Source: Bacillota bacterium (GTDB lineage: Bacteria; Bacillota; Clostridia; Christensenellales; UMGS416). From it: a stretch of DNA of 64,000 bases. The notes beneath the pieces were generated by a model. It was not told where the DNA came from. It did not search any database and saw only the letters and a program-made list of their open reading frames with translations. The translations under genes and the position numbers were made by a program. Where the stretch lies: contig JAEWRW010000064.1 of NCBI GenBank assembly GCA_023398815.1, forward strand, positions 1-64,000, read 5' to 3'. Positions 25,729-35,089 of this stretch are shown here, piece by piece (position 1 is the stretch's first letter; the number at the start of each line of letters is the position of its first letter).

Positions 25729-26646
25729 ATGACCGCAACCGAACAGGCGGCCCTGCGCCTGCGTGAGGTGATAGACCCCGCGCGGGTGCGTGCCCACGAA
25801 CCCATGAAACTGCATACGACGTTCCGGGTGGGCGGCCCGGCCGATCTCTTCCTGACCCCGGCGACGGTGGAGGAAGCGGCCCGCGCCATCGCCATCTGCC
25901 GGGAGTACGGGCTGCCGCTGCTCATCACCGGCAACGGCTCCAACCTCTTGGTGCGCGACGGCGGCATCCGCGGGGCGGTGCTGCACTTTGGGCGCGACTT
26001 CCGCGCCGTCACCGCCGACGACACCCACCTCACTGCCCAGGCTGGCGCCCTGCTGCCCGAGGTGGCGGCCGAGGCCTGGCGGCTGGGCCTCACTGGCATG
26101 GAGTTTGCCTCCGGCATCCCCGGCTCGGTGGGCGGGGCCGTGGCCATGAACGCCGGGGCCTACGGCGGGCAGATGGCCGACCTTGTGGAGTGCGTCACCG
26201 CCGCCACGCCCGGGGGCGACATCGTGGAATACTGCGGGCCCGACCTCCGCTTTGGCTACCGCCACAGCCGCGTGCAGGACGAGCGGCTCATCGTGCTGAC
26301 GGCCACCCTGGGCCTCCAGCGCGGCGACCTGGCCGAAAGCCGCCGGTTGATCGACGAATACACCGCTCAGCGGCAATTGAAGCAGCCGCTGGAGAAACCC
26401 AGCGCCGGCAGCTTCTTCAAGCGCCCGCCGGGGTTCTTCGCCGGCAAGCTCATTGAGGACGCGGGCCTCAAAGGCCTGAGCGTGGGCCGTGCCCGCGTGT
26501 CCGAGAAGCACGCCGGGTTCCTCGTCAACGACGGGGGCGACTCGGCCGCCGACGTGCTGGCCCTGGCCGACGAGGTGCGCCGCCGCGTGCGGGAGCGCTT
26601 CGGCGTGGAGCTGGAGTGCGAGGTGCGCATCGTGGGAGAGGACTGA
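25729..26646 (+). CDS. murB: UDP-N-acetylmuramate dehydrogenase
   Basis: A 305-residue flavoprotein that reduces UDP-N-acetylenolpyruvoylglucosamine to UDP-MurNAc with NADPH (peptidoglycan precursor synthesis, cytoplasm). FAD-binding motifs are TTFRVGGPADLF and LLITGNGSNLLVRDGG. Active-site regions are GMEFASGIPGSVGGAVAMNAGAYGG (about residues 124-148) and PSAGSFFKRP (with the catalytic Ser), plus SEKHAGFLVN. The type is IIb-like without the extra loop. The start at 25729 has GGAG six bases upstream; 25708 is an alternative. A PHP gene follows after five bases. Confidence 0.93.
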   Translation: MTATEQAALRLREVIDPARVRAHEPMKLHTTFRVGGPADLFLTPATVEEAARAIAICREYGLPLLITGNGSNLLVRDGGIRGAVLHFGRDFRAVTADDTHLTAQAGALLPEVAAEAWRLGLTGMEFASGIPGSVGGAVAMNAGAYGGQMADLVECVTAATPGGDIVEYCGPDLRFGYRHSRVQDERLIVLTATLGLQRGDLAESRRLIDEYTAQRQLKQPLEKPSAGSFFKRPPGFFAGKLIEDAGLKGLSVGRARVSEKHAGFLVNDGGDSAADVLALADEVRRRVRERFGVELECEVRIVGED

Positions 26647-26650
26647 AGGC

Positions 26651-27445
26651 GTGGACTACCCCTACCGCCTGACGGCGGACCTACACACCCATACCTATTT
26701 CAGCCATGGCAAGGGCAGCATTGAGGACAACGTGCGGCAGGCCCTGGCCCTTGGCTTTGCTGCCGTGGCGGTGACCGACCACGGCTTCTCCCAACCAATG
26801 GTGGGTCTGACCGGGGAGAAATTCCTCCGCATGCGCAAGACTGTGGACGAACTCAACCGCCGCTGGGCCGGGCAGATTCGCATCCTGCTGGGGGTGGAGG
26901 CCAACGTCATCTCCCTCGATGGCAACATCGACGTGCCCCGGCGGTGCCTGCCCCTCGTGGACATCCTGAACCTGGGGCTGCATTCTGCGGTCCTCACCAC
27001 GTCCCTTTCGTATCTCACGCACATTGCGCTGGTGCGCGCCCGCCGCCGCCACCGCGACGAGCTGGCCCAGGTGTGCACCGAGGCCCTCATCCGGGCGGTG
27101 GAGCGCTGGCCGGTGGACATCCTGACCCACCCGGGCTTCCGCTTCCCCATCGTGATGAGTGCGCTGGCCCCGGTGGCCGCCCGCACCGCCACGGCGATAG
27201 AAATCAACGCCTCCCACCAGATGCCGGTGCTGGAGGACATCCGCACGGCGCTGGCCTGCGGGTGCACCTTTGCCATCGGCAGCGATGCCCACCGGCCCGA
27301 GCACGTTGGGCGCTTCGAGAACGGCTTTGCCCTGGCCGCCGCCGCCGGTGTGCCGCCGGAACGCGTGCTGAACGACGCGGCCCACGGGGGGCTGGTGCTG
27401 AAAGCCGAGCGGGCCCACACAGGCGCGGCAGGCACCGGGCGGTAA
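26651..27445 (+). CDS. PHP-domain phosphoesterase
   Basis: A 264-residue metal-dependent phosphoesterase of the polymerase-and-histidinol-phosphatase superfamily (YcdX-like). Metal ligands appear in ADLHTHTYFSHG (about residues 9-20), AVTDHGFS, GVEANV, NLGLHSA, ILTHPGF and IGSDAHRPEH. Its GTG start lies five bases after the murB stop, so the two genes are co-expressed. PHP proteins are often adjacent to murB and rapZ in clostridia. The natural substrate is unknown. Confidence 0.85.
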   Translation: MDYPYRLTADLHTHTYFSHGKGSIEDNVRQALALGFAAVAVTDHGFSQPMVGLTGEKFLRMRKTVDELNRRWAGQIRILLGVEANVISLDGNIDVPRRCLPLVDILNLGLHSAVLTTSLSYLTHIALVRARRRHRDELAQVCTEALIRAVERWPVDILTHPGFRFPIVMSALAPVAARTATAIEINASHQMPVLEDIRTALACGCTFAIGSDAHRPEHVGRFENGFALAAAAGVPPERVLNDAAHGGLVLKAERAHTGAAGTGR

Positions 27446-27548
27446 CCAGCGCGGCGTACGACTTCCGCTTTTTAGTACGCTCCTCCTGTTATCCCCCTCC
27501 ACATGGTGAGGTTGTGCCTTAATACAAAGGAACGGTGGTGACTGCGCA

Positions 27549-28097
27549 ATGAAAGACATTCAGCTTACAACAAGCCGATTGATGCTGAGAAAATTCCAAC
27601 CATCCGATGTCCCGGCATGCTTTGCCAACTGGGGATGCGAAGAGTCCTTGGGCAAATACCTTCCCATGTATCCCTTCCAAACACCGGATGCGATGAGCGA
27701 AATGATTCAGGGCTTCCTTCGCGCCTATGAAAACGACGCATACATCTGGGTCATTGTGGAGCGGGAAAGCGGCGAGCCCATTGGCACCGCATCGGTTGAC
27801 GTTCCCCATCCACAGCTGCAAATCGGCGAGTTGGCCTATCTGCTCGGCCCCCGGTGGGCGGGAAAAGGCTACGCTTATGAGGCAACCTCCGCTATTGTTT
27901 CCTTCCTGCTTCAGTCCGAGGGATTCTATCTCATCGAAGCCAAGTACAACGAAACCAATGTAGCATCGGAGAAGTTGCTGCGAAAGCTTGGGTTCCAAGA
28001 GGATGGACGACTTCGCGGACGGCGCATCGACCGGGACAGCGGGGAACGAGACTCGCTTGTTGTCTGCTCGTTGCTCAAGGGTGAGTGGGTAGTCTGA
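27549..28097 (+). CDS. GNAT acetyltransferase (RimJ/RimL type)
   Basis: A 182-residue protein. LTTSRLMLRKFQPSDVPACFANWG, then ELAYLLGPRWAGKGYAYEATSAIV (about residues 96-119, acetyl-CoA loop) and ASEKLLRKLGFQEDGRLR, typical of ribosomal-protein-alanine acetyltransferase-like GNATs. The actual substrate is unknown. Less GC-rich than its neighbours. The SD is weak (AAGGAACGG). Confidence 0.85.
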   Translation: MKDIQLTTSRLMLRKFQPSDVPACFANWGCEESLGKYLPMYPFQTPDAMSEMIQGFLRAYENDAYIWVIVERESGEPIGTASVDVPHPQLQIGELAYLLGPRWAGKGYAYEATSAIVSFLLQSEGFYLIEAKYNETNVASEKLLRKLGFQEDGRLRGRRIDRDSGERDSLVVCSLLKGEWVV

Positions 28098-28153
28098 CCC
28101 GGGGATGGGAAGCCACCCCACAGGGGTAGGCCGCCGTTTGGAGGAGAATTGCC

Positions 28154-28537
28154 TTGAAGAAGAAACTGGGGATCCTTGTCGCACTCGCATTCCTTGCGGC
28201 GATTGGGCTGCTGGTTTGGAGCACCGGGGGGAAGATGGGTGGTGTGTACATCAACAAATACGCCGTCTCCGCCGATGGCAGCACGATGGAAATCCAATCT
28301 GCCGTGGCGGGCAGCATGGGGTGTGTGCGGGCGCTGGGGGAGCGAGACGACGGAAACCGGAAGTACCTCACCTTTTACTCCACCTTTGGCCTCAACAGCA
28401 CCATCGGTGCCCACGACGAATTTCAGCTCACCCTGAGCCCCGCCTGCGATGAGATCTACGTGTACAGCGGAGAGGACGGCTACAAGCTGCGGCTGCGGAA
28501 AAACAAGGACACGAACGAGTGGGAGAGAGTGAAGTAA
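28154..28537 (+). CDS. Small membrane-anchored hypothetical protein
   Basis: A 127-residue protein with TTG start after TTTGGAGGAG. A Lys-rich N-terminus and one hydrophobic segment (about residues 5-22) form a signal or anchor. The rest is an extracytoplasmic domain of about 100 residues with YTV-type beta strands. Not recognised. Confidence 0.6.
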   Translation: MKKKLGILVALAFLAAIGLLVWSTGGKMGGVYINKYAVSADGSTMEIQSAVAGSMGCVRALGERDDGNRKYLTFYSTFGLNSTIGAHDEFQLTLSPACDEIYVYSGEDGYKLRLRKNKDTNEWERVK

Positions 28538-28698
28538 CGCGGGATTGAAGGTGCCTCCCTATTGGGGTGGCGTTTCTATAGGCCCATGCGGAAGGACACC
28601 CCGCAGCACGTGGCAGCGGAAGCCCCACATGGATGCGGCCAATTGACAGGCCCCTGTCCCCTTGGGGGTGCCAATCGATGGCAGTGCAATGCCCGTCT

Positions 28699-29454
28699 TC
28701 ACAGGTTCAACAGTTGTTTTTTCTTTGCGTTGAACTCGTCTTGTGTGACGATACCCTTTTGCAGCAACTCGTGTAACCGCTCAATCTCAGCATAGGTCTC
28801 GGTACTGTCAGCTTCCCCAGTGAGAGCGGCCGGGGCACCCATGTTCTCCTCTTTTTGCTCCTGCATGTATGCGAGATGTGTCACCAAGACCCTGACGGCC
28901 TCGGCGCATTGCGTATAGAGTGCGTTGCTTTTGGCCGTGGCCTTGGTGAGGATCGGCACGAACATCTCTGGAGCTTGGAAGTCGTTGACCCTAATGAGCA
29001 CATACAATGAGTTGCAAACGTCAGCGGATGTCGTAATGGTGGTGGTTCTGGTGCCGCGCTTGCCAGCACTGCCAATCACAGCGCCAGTTGCCCCAAACAG
29101 CATGCCCCCCACAATCGCACTTCCGGTTCGCCCTTCGATCACCCCCGTGGTGGTCGACTGTGTAATGCTCTGCTCATCTTCAAAAACCTCATAGCCAATG
29201 AGATCGGTGTAGGTATACACATTGGGGTGATTCACGTGCACAGGGTGTCGAATGCACCAACGCTTGGATCCATCATCGATGAGCATCTCAAAGCCATTGG
29301 GCAGCAGAATTCGCTTGCTCACGGTGAAGCCCGTGGACGCCAGATGTTTCTGAAACGCGTCATCCGCCAGCTGCCGCTTTTTGCTTTCGTTGAGTTTGGT
29401 AAAGATGATGCCGATGACTGCCACAACAGTAACAATCGCAACAAAATAATCCAT
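28699..29454 (-). CDS. SHOCT-domain membrane protein
   Basis: A 251-residue protein. The N-terminus is a membrane helix (about residues 2-20), followed by a soluble domain with a glycine-rich hydrophobic stretch (GSAIVGGMLFGATGAVIGSAG, about residues 110-132). The C-terminal 30 residues, EIERLHELLQKGIVTQDEFNAKKKQLL, are a clear SHOCT (short C-terminal) domain. Such proteins may oligomerise or regulate at the membrane. The start at 29454 follows GGGGGAGGG; an upstream start at 29490 is less likely. Confidence 0.7.
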   Translation of the reverse strand: MDYFVAIVTVVAVIGIIFTKLNESKKRQLADDAFQKHLASTGFTVSKRILLPNGFEMLIDDGSKRWCIRHPVHVNHPNVYTYTDLIGYEVFEDEQSITQSTTTGVIEGRTGSAIVGGMLFGATGAVIGSAGKRGTRTTTITTSADVCNSLYVLIRVNDFQAPEMFVPILTKATAKSNALYTQCAEAVRVLVTHLAYMQEQKEENMGAPAALTGEADSTETYAEIERLHELLQKGIVTQDEFNAKKKQLLNL

Positions 29455-29627
29455 CGCGCCCTCCCCCATTCCCCACCAGTATACTTCCACAGCTAAAGCA
29501 TGAAAAGCTCTGTGCGCCGCCGTCTTGGCGGATGCTAAGGATTCTATCCTGCGGCGCTCCTCACTCGCTCATAAAAAAACGCACACCGCCCACACTACCC
29601 CCAAACCAACTTTGGGGGAGTCGCAAC

Positions 29628-29798
29628 ATGAATGAAACCACACTGAGTGCCCTGCGCGTTGCCCACGACAAGATCATGCAGGCGCAGCAGAAGATCGACA
29701 ACCGGGACCTCAATGAGCAGCGCTTGCTGGAAGAAGCGCTGGACGCCGTCAACCAGGCAACCTCGGCGCTGCAAAGCGGGGGCGGCTTCGTAGGGTAA
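29628..29798 (+). CDS. 56-residue helical hypothetical protein
   Basis: The ATG follows GGGGGAG at six bases. The product is mostly predicted amphipathic helix (MNETTLSALRVAHDKIMQAQ, then LEEALDAVNQATSALQ), ending GGGFVG. A coiled-coil-like soluble small protein. No family recognised. Confidence 0.5.
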   Translation: MNETTLSALRVAHDKIMQAQQKIDNRDLNEQRLLEEALDAVNQATSALQSGGGFVG

Positions 29799-29910
29799 CG
29801 CCTCGGCAGGCACACGGCCAAGTGAACAAGGCCCGCGGCCACCGGGGTGAGCATTGCGCGCCCGCCCCCGTTGGGGTATGCTGGTGGCAAACAGGGAAAG
29901 AGGTGTTCTC

Positions 29911-30099
29911 ATGCCCGTCATTACCATCGATGGCCCGAAGGTGACACGTGAACAGAAGGCCCAGCTGGTGCGAGAGTTCGTTTCCTCAGCCAGTAAGATT
30001 CTGAACATCCCCGAGCAGGCGTTTGTCACCCTCATCAAGGAAAACGAGCTCGACAACATCGGCAACGGCACACAACTGCTATCTGACAAGTACAAATAG
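29911..30099 (+). CDS. 4-oxalocrotonate tautomerase-like protein
   Basis: A 62-residue tautomerase-superfamily protein. After removal of the Met, Pro1 is the catalytic base (MPVITIDGPKVTREQK). The rest follows the 4-OT pattern (ASKILNIPEQAFVTLIKENE, NIGNGTQLLSD). Hexameric 4-OT-like proteins catalyse keto-enol tautomerisation of 2-hydroxymuconate and related compounds, but the physiological role of isolated clostridial copies is unknown. The start has GAGGTG six bases upstream. Confidence 0.85.
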   Translation: MPVITIDGPKVTREQKAQLVREFVSSASKILNIPEQAFVTLIKENELDNIGNGTQLLSDKYK

Positions 30100-30269
30100 G
30101 CGGCGCAAGGCGGGGATAATACCCCGCTTTTCCTTCCCTGCCACGACCCCCTCTGCCCGCTCCACCCGTGTGCGGGGCTGAGAACTTTCATCAAATCTTC
30201 ATTTTTTTATCATGGCTTGTTTGCAAATCATTGGTATCCTATAGCCATCCCAATGGTACGGAGGACCCA

Positions 30270-31199
30270 ATGAACCCAAACACCAAGCGCAAAGCTCTCA
30301 TCGATATTGCCATGGCCGTCCTGTTCCTGCTGCTGATGAACCTCACCCTGACCGGGGTGCTCTGGCACGAGGTACTGGGGGTGGGGCTACTCCTCTTCGT
30401 CGTGCTCCACCTGGTGGTGAACAAGCCCTGGCTCAAAACCACCTGGGGCAAGCTGCGGGCGGGCCAGGGGGTGCGCCGCCGAGGGTTGGTGGCCCTCAAT
30501 GTGTTCACCGCCCTCGCCATGCTGGTGACGATGGTGAGCGGCGTGCTCATCTCCCAGTATCTGTTCCCCGCCCTCAACGCGGCCAACCTCGACCTGTGGA
30601 TTACCATCCACGACGTTTCGGCCTGGCTCTCCCTGGGACTGCTGGCGGCCCACGGGCTGGTGCATTGGCGCTGGATTGTGGGCGTGGTGCGCCAGGTGGG
30701 CGCGGCGGCCGGCCGGCTGGCCGGGGTAGGCGCGCGGGTGGCCGCGGGGCTCGTTGCCGTGTGCACGGTGGCCACGGTGCTCAATGGCCAGGTGCTGGAC
30801 GCGGTGTTCCAGTCGTCCTCTGCCAACAGCACGCAGAAGACCTCGGTGCAGGCAAACGACACCGTGCTCTCCTCCAGCTCTGACTCCGTGGGCTCCGACA
30901 TCATCGCCGCAACCCCGACCGCCACCGCCATCGTCACGGATGACAGCAGCGGCAACAGCGCCCTCCATGCCACCGACGACGGCAATACCGATGACAGTGC
31001 CGTTGTCAGCACCACCGATACCACCGTCAGCACCCCGGAACCGGAACCCGCTGTCTCGCTGGAGACCTTTCTGAGCGGCTTCCACTGCACGGCGTGCCAC
31101 CGGCACTGCCCCCTCTCCAACCCCCGGTGCCGCCGCGCCGAGCCCCAGATCGAAGAGCAGACCGCCGTCTACGAGGAGACTTACGGCACCGAGGCGTGA
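30270..31199 (+). CDS. DUF4405-like membrane protein with a C-terminal four-Cys motif
   Basis: A 309-residue membrane protein. About four to five hydrophobic segments (residues 10-160) carry conserved His (VVLHLVVNKPWLKTT, ITIHDVSAWLS, LLAAHGLVHWRWI), resembling DUF4405/cytochrome-b561-type haem-binding helices. After a long Ser/Thr/Asp-rich low-complexity linker (about 190-270) comes CTACHRHCPLSNPRC, a C-x2-C-x3-C-x6-C pattern fit for Fe-S or other metal. It may be a membrane redox protein. The start follows ACGGAGG. Confidence 0.65.
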   Translation: MNPNTKRKALIDIAMAVLFLLLMNLTLTGVLWHEVLGVGLLLFVVLHLVVNKPWLKTTWGKLRAGQGVRRRGLVALNVFTALAMLVTMVSGVLISQYLFPALNAANLDLWITIHDVSAWLSLGLLAAHGLVHWRWIVGVVRQVGAAAGRLAGVGARVAAGLVAVCTVATVLNGQVLDAVFQSSSANSTQKTSVQANDTVLSSSSDSVGSDIIAATPTATAIVTDDSSGNSALHATDDGNTDDSAVVSTTDTTVSTPEPEPAVSLETFLSGFHCTACHRHCPLSNPRCRRAEPQIEEQTAVYEETYGTEA

Positions 31200-32320
31200 G
31201 GGGACGGCTGCTGATTCATTTTGGCAACTAGGCCCCATGGGCCGCACAAAGGAGCTTCCGCAAGACTCGGGCGATGCCCGGGTCTTTGTTTGTCTGCCTG
31301 CCGGGATGCGTATCCTCCTGCCATGCAACCCAGCGAAAGACCGCTTGCACAGGCGGGGAACCCACAGGAAACCGTTCGCCGTGCCGTTCGCTTTTTGCTT
31401 GTCCATTTCGGTGGTATAATGGGAATAGCTGGTGGGATGCGGGCCGAGGTTGTCTTGGAGTGCGGAAAGAACCCGCGTAAGAGTACACCCGATTCCCGGT
31501 TTATGACCTTTGATCTTCGGCTTGTGCGCCCGTGAGACGCGGCCGCTGGGCGGCACTTTTGGATGGCGTCAAAAGTGCCCAAAACCGCAAGGGCGCGGAC
31601 GAGTTTCCAAGACCGGACGACTGGCACGAGTTTGGGATGCAACGGCGGTAACTCGCCTTTCCTTATGCTCCGCAACGGAAAGACTCAAACATCCCGCCCG
31701 TTGTCGCTAGCCAAGTGCCGCCAGCCGCCCGGGAAAAACTCGAACGCGCCCAAAGGGGAACGAAAGAAACCGACCACAGGAACAGCTCGCCCTCGCACCC
31801 GCTACGGCGTTCCTGCAGAAATCAATGAGCGCAACACCCCGCAGCCGCCGGGCCAATGCGCCTGGATGGCGCTAAGGTTTCACACCGTGATGGCGTTGTG
31901 ATACAACGCCATAGCCGCCTGGACGGCTGTGTAAGGTGTGAAACAATTCATTCGCGCAAGGCAAGCGATGGTTTGAACGTCGCACTCGCCCCACCTCCCG
32001 CCCGCAGGCGCGATGTCTGATTGGCACAGTGCAGGGCAAAACACCCCCACAGCCGCAGGCTGGTCGCACGCTTTGCGTGCTGCTCGCCCATGCGGCCTGG
32101 GGCGATTCATTCGCCCAAGGCAAGTAATAGTTGGAACGTCGCACTCGCCCCTCCCGCTCGCAGGCGCGTTGCCCTCGTAAAAGCCTGCACAAGCAGCGCA
32201 GTCCAAGGCCGTCCGGCGACCTGCGCGGCGGACGGCACAACGATCATAGAATAGAGTACCATCCCGATTCGCCAAGCGGCGCAGCCGCGCAGGCGACAAT
32301 CCGACGAAGGAGGATGTATT
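31200..32320 (-). repeat. Composite palindromic element, copy 5 (reverse) and flanking repeats
   Basis: No gene supported across 1.1 kb. The nested core hairpin is at 31591-31751 (161 bp), with a GGCAC..GTGCC hairpin at 31552-31581. GCGCC-TGGAT-GGCGC and GGCGTTGT/ACAACGCC hairpins are at 31858-31910. Modules containing CACTCGCCCC, the 29-nt hairpin family (32207-32235, GCCGTCCG stem) and GGACGGCAC follow to about 32250. The final part (32250-32320) is the leader of rapZ. 31200-31500 has no recognised structure apart from AT/GC mixed sequence. Confidence 0.55.
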
Positions 32321-33184
32321 ATGCGTCTCGTACTGGTCACCGGCCTTTCCGGCGCAGGCAAAAGCCACGCGCTGCGCATCATGGAGGACCTGGGGTTCTT
32401 CTGCGTGGACAACCTGCCCCCCAGGATGATCGGCACGCTGGTGGAGCTGTGCACCCGGCAGGACACCGAGCGGGTGGCCATCGGCGCGGACATCCGGGGC
32501 GGTGCGTTCTTCGGCGACATCTACAAAGCCATGGACGACCTGACCGCGGCGGGCGTGGCCTTTGAAATGCTGTTTTTGGATTCGGCCGATGAGATGCTGG
32601 TGAAGCGCTACAAGGAGAGCCGCCGCAGCCACCCGCTGGCCGGCGAGTTCCCCACCCTGCCCGAGGCCATCGGGGAGGAGCGCAAGCAGCTCGATCAGCT
32701 GCGCCAACGGGCAGATTTTGTCATCGACACCAGCCAGCTGCTGCCCAAGCAGCTGCGCGAGCGCCTGACCGACGTGTTTGCCCCCGCCGAGGCCGCGGAC
32801 TTCCACATTTCCCTCATGAGCTTCGGCTACAAGCGGGGCTTGCCCAGCGAGGCTGACATGGTCGTGGACGTGCGGTTCATCCCCAACCCCTTCTATGTGG
32901 AGGGAATGCGCCACCTCACCGGCCAGAGCGAGCAGGTGCGCCGCTACGTGCTGGATTGGGAGGGCACCCCCACCTTCCTGGAAGGGCTCAGCAACATGCT
33001 GCTCTACGTCATCCCCCTCTACAAGCGGGAGGCCAAGAACGAGCTGGTGGTGGCCATTGGCTGCACCGGCGGCATGCACCGCTCGGTCGTGCTGGCTGAG
33101 GCCCTGCAGGAACGGCTGCTGAAAGCCGGCTACCGTGCCACCGTCACCCACCGTGACATGGCGCGGGAGCAGGACCGCGGATGA
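32321..33184 (+). CDS. rapZ: RNase adapter / nucleotide-binding protein RapZ
   Basis: A 287-residue P-loop protein. GLSGAGKS (about residues 8-15) is the Walker A motif; ALRIMEDLGFFCVDNLPP follows. The C-terminal domain has DVRFIPNPFYVEGMRHLTG (about 180-198) and IGCTGGMHRSVVLAEAL (about 246-262). In Enterobacteria RapZ controls GlmS sRNA decay; in Bacillota the protein (YvcJ) is part of a conserved rapZ-yvcK-whiA cluster and influences competence and sugar metabolism. Its last four bases overlap the yvcK start (ATGA). Confidence 0.94.
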   Translation: MRLVLVTGLSGAGKSHALRIMEDLGFFCVDNLPPRMIGTLVELCTRQDTERVAIGADIRGGAFFGDIYKAMDDLTAAGVAFEMLFLDSADEMLVKRYKESRRSHPLAGEFPTLPEAIGEERKQLDQLRQRADFVIDTSQLLPKQLRERLTDVFAPAEAADFHISLMSFGYKRGLPSEADMVVDVRFIPNPFYVEGMRHLTGQSEQVRRYVLDWEGTPTFLEGLSNMLLYVIPLYKREAKNELVVAIGCTGGMHRSVVLAEALQERLLKAGYRATVTHRDMAREQDRG

Positions 33185-34473
33185 GCGCGCCGCGCAAACT
33201 CCCCCTGCGGCGGTGGATGCTACGGCTGCCGCCGTGGCTGCGGCTGGGCGCGGGCGTCAAGCGCTGGCTGCTGCTGTGCGTGGTGGGCCTCGCGCTCATT
33301 GCCCTGGGCACGGCGCTCATCGCGCCGCAGGGCGTGCGGCAGGTGGGCTTCCTCACGCTGGTCGTCACGGGCATGCTGCTGACGGCGGGGGGCGTGGCAG
33401 CCTTCGCGCGGAACCTGGTGCGCCAGCCCGTGCGCGACGGTGGGCCCGTGCGCCAGAGCTTCGGCGACCGGCTTTATGCTATGAACGTGCTGGACCGTGG
33501 CCCGGCAGTGGTGGCACTGGGCGGGGGCAGCGGCCTTTCCAGCCTCCTGCGTGGTCTGCGGCAGATTACCGCCAACATCACGGCTATCGTGACGGTGGCC
33601 GACGACGGCGGTGGCTCCGGCATGCTGCGGGAGGACTTGGGCATGCTGCCGCCGGGCGACATCCGCAACTGCATCCTGGCGCTCTCCCAAGCCGAGCCGG
33701 AGATGGAGAAGCTGCTGCAGTACCGCTTCCACGAGGGGCAGCTGAAGGGGCAAAACTTCGGCAACCTCCTGTTGGCCGCCATGGCCGACAGCGCCGGCGG
33801 GTTCCTGGAGGGCATCCGCTCGGTGAGCGACATCCTCAACGTGCAGGGCCGCGTGCTGCCGGTGAGCCTCGACGACATCAACCTGAAAGCCCGGCTGACC
33901 GACGGGTCGGTGGTGGATGGCGAATCGAACATTGGCATGTGCCAACGCACCCGCGGCAGCCGCATCGAGCGGCTTTGGCTGGACCCCGCCGCCTGCCGCC
34001 CGGTGCCCGAGGCGCTGGAGGCCATCGAACGGGCCGACCTCATCGTCATCGGCCCCGGCAGTCTCTATACCTCGCTGCTCCCGAACCTCCTGGTGCCCGG
34101 GGTGGCCGACGCCGTGCGGCGCTCCTCGGCGCTCAAGGTCTACGTGATGAACCTGATGACCCAGCCCGGCGAGACCGAGGGCTACGGCGCGCCCGAGCAT
34201 CTGGAGGCCATTCGCGCCCACTGCGGCGGCGGCCTCATGGATGTGGTGCTGGCCAACAGCAACACCGACCTGCCCGCCAGCGAGCGCCAGCGCTACCTCG
34301 ACGACGACGCCCAGCCCGTGGTGTGCGACCGCGCCGCCATCGAGGCCCTCGGCTTCCGCGTGGTGGAGAGTAACCTCCTTCGCGTCTCCAGCGGGCGGGT
34401 GCGCCACAGCTACTCCGGCCTGGCGGCGGCGCTGGGTGGGTTGCTGGGGGAGAAAAACGGGCGGGGGCGATAG
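33181..34473 (+). CDS. yvcK: YvcK-family gluconeogenesis factor with N-terminal membrane segments
   Basis: A 430-residue protein, longer than the usual 310-330 because the first about 110 residues hold two hydrophobic segments (about 28-50 and 56-80) before the YvcK core starts at VVALGGGSGLSSLLRGLRQ. Core motifs are IVTVADDGGGSGMLR, GMLPPGDIRNC and IVIGPGSLYTSLLPNLLV. YvcK binds UDP-sugars and is required for growth on gluconeogenic carbon and for cell shape. Membrane-anchored versions occur in some clostridia. It is translationally coupled to rapZ. whiA, the usual third gene, is absent downstream. Confidence 0.92.
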   Translation: MSAPRKLPLRRWMLRLPPWLRLGAGVKRWLLLCVVGLALIALGTALIAPQGVRQVGFLTLVVTGMLLTAGGVAAFARNLVRQPVRDGGPVRQSFGDRLYAMNVLDRGPAVVALGGGSGLSSLLRGLRQITANITAIVTVADDGGGSGMLREDLGMLPPGDIRNCILALSQAEPEMEKLLQYRFHEGQLKGQNFGNLLLAAMADSAGGFLEGIRSVSDILNVQGRVLPVSLDDINLKARLTDGSVVDGESNIGMCQRTRGSRIERLWLDPAACRPVPEALEAIERADLIVIGPGSLYTSLLPNLLVPGVADAVRRSSALKVYVMNLMTQPGETEGYGAPEHLEAIRAHCGGGLMDVVLANSNTDLPASERQRYLDDDAQPVVCDRAAIEALGFRVVESNLLRVSSGRVRHSYSGLAAALGGLLGEKNGRGR

Positions 34474-34920
34474 GGAGCGGCGGAGAATCGACCGCGATTG
34501 CTATCTGGATAATGATGCGCCAGCCATCCAAAGTGCTGTACTACCAAACTGGAAACGCGCTGCGCTGGGCCCAAGTGCCTGGATGGCGCTAAGGCCGAGG
34601 GCCGTGATGGCGTTGCACAGCAACGCCATAGCCGCTGGATGCGGCGTAAGGCCCGTAGGCGGCACTTTTGAAGCGCAAAAGTGCCCAAAACGCTTTGGGG
34701 GCGCGGGCGAACTTCCTAGACCGGACGACCGGCACAGAATTTGAGAGGCAACGGCGGTAACTCGTTTTCGCATTGCTCCGCAACGCGAAAACTCAAACAT
34801 CCCGCCCGTTGTCGCCAACGATGTGCCGCCGATCGCTCGGGGGAAGTTCGCAACGCTCACGAGGGACGGCAGATCCAATTTCCGCCGCAAAAGTGCAGCC
34901 CCCGCCACCCCTCCCCAGCG
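34474..34920 (-). repeat. Composite palindromic element, copy 6 (reverse)
   Basis: A 34699-34857 nested core hairpin (about 159 bp) with GGCAC/GTGCC hairpin at 34661-34685, and YGGAT-loop hairpins at 34566-34584 and 34631-34645. A GGCGTTGC/GCAACGCC hairpin is near 34612-34628. No gene. It occupies the place where whiA would be expected after yvcK. Confidence 0.6.
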
Positions 34921-35089
34921 CTTTTGAAGGGGTAGGCATATCGTTGGCTCATGAGGTTTCGGGTGGAAGGAAACAAGTTCACTTGGCCGTTGCTTCGTGG
35001 GTCTTAGCCGCACCTCCATCACACCAGGACAGGAGTTGGCGCGCACCCAGTCCACAGGCTGTGGAAAACGCCAAAGCAAGGAGAACACC

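Noticed and set aside
25362..26511. Minus-strand frames across murB
   Set aside because: Antisense to the strongly supported murB gene.
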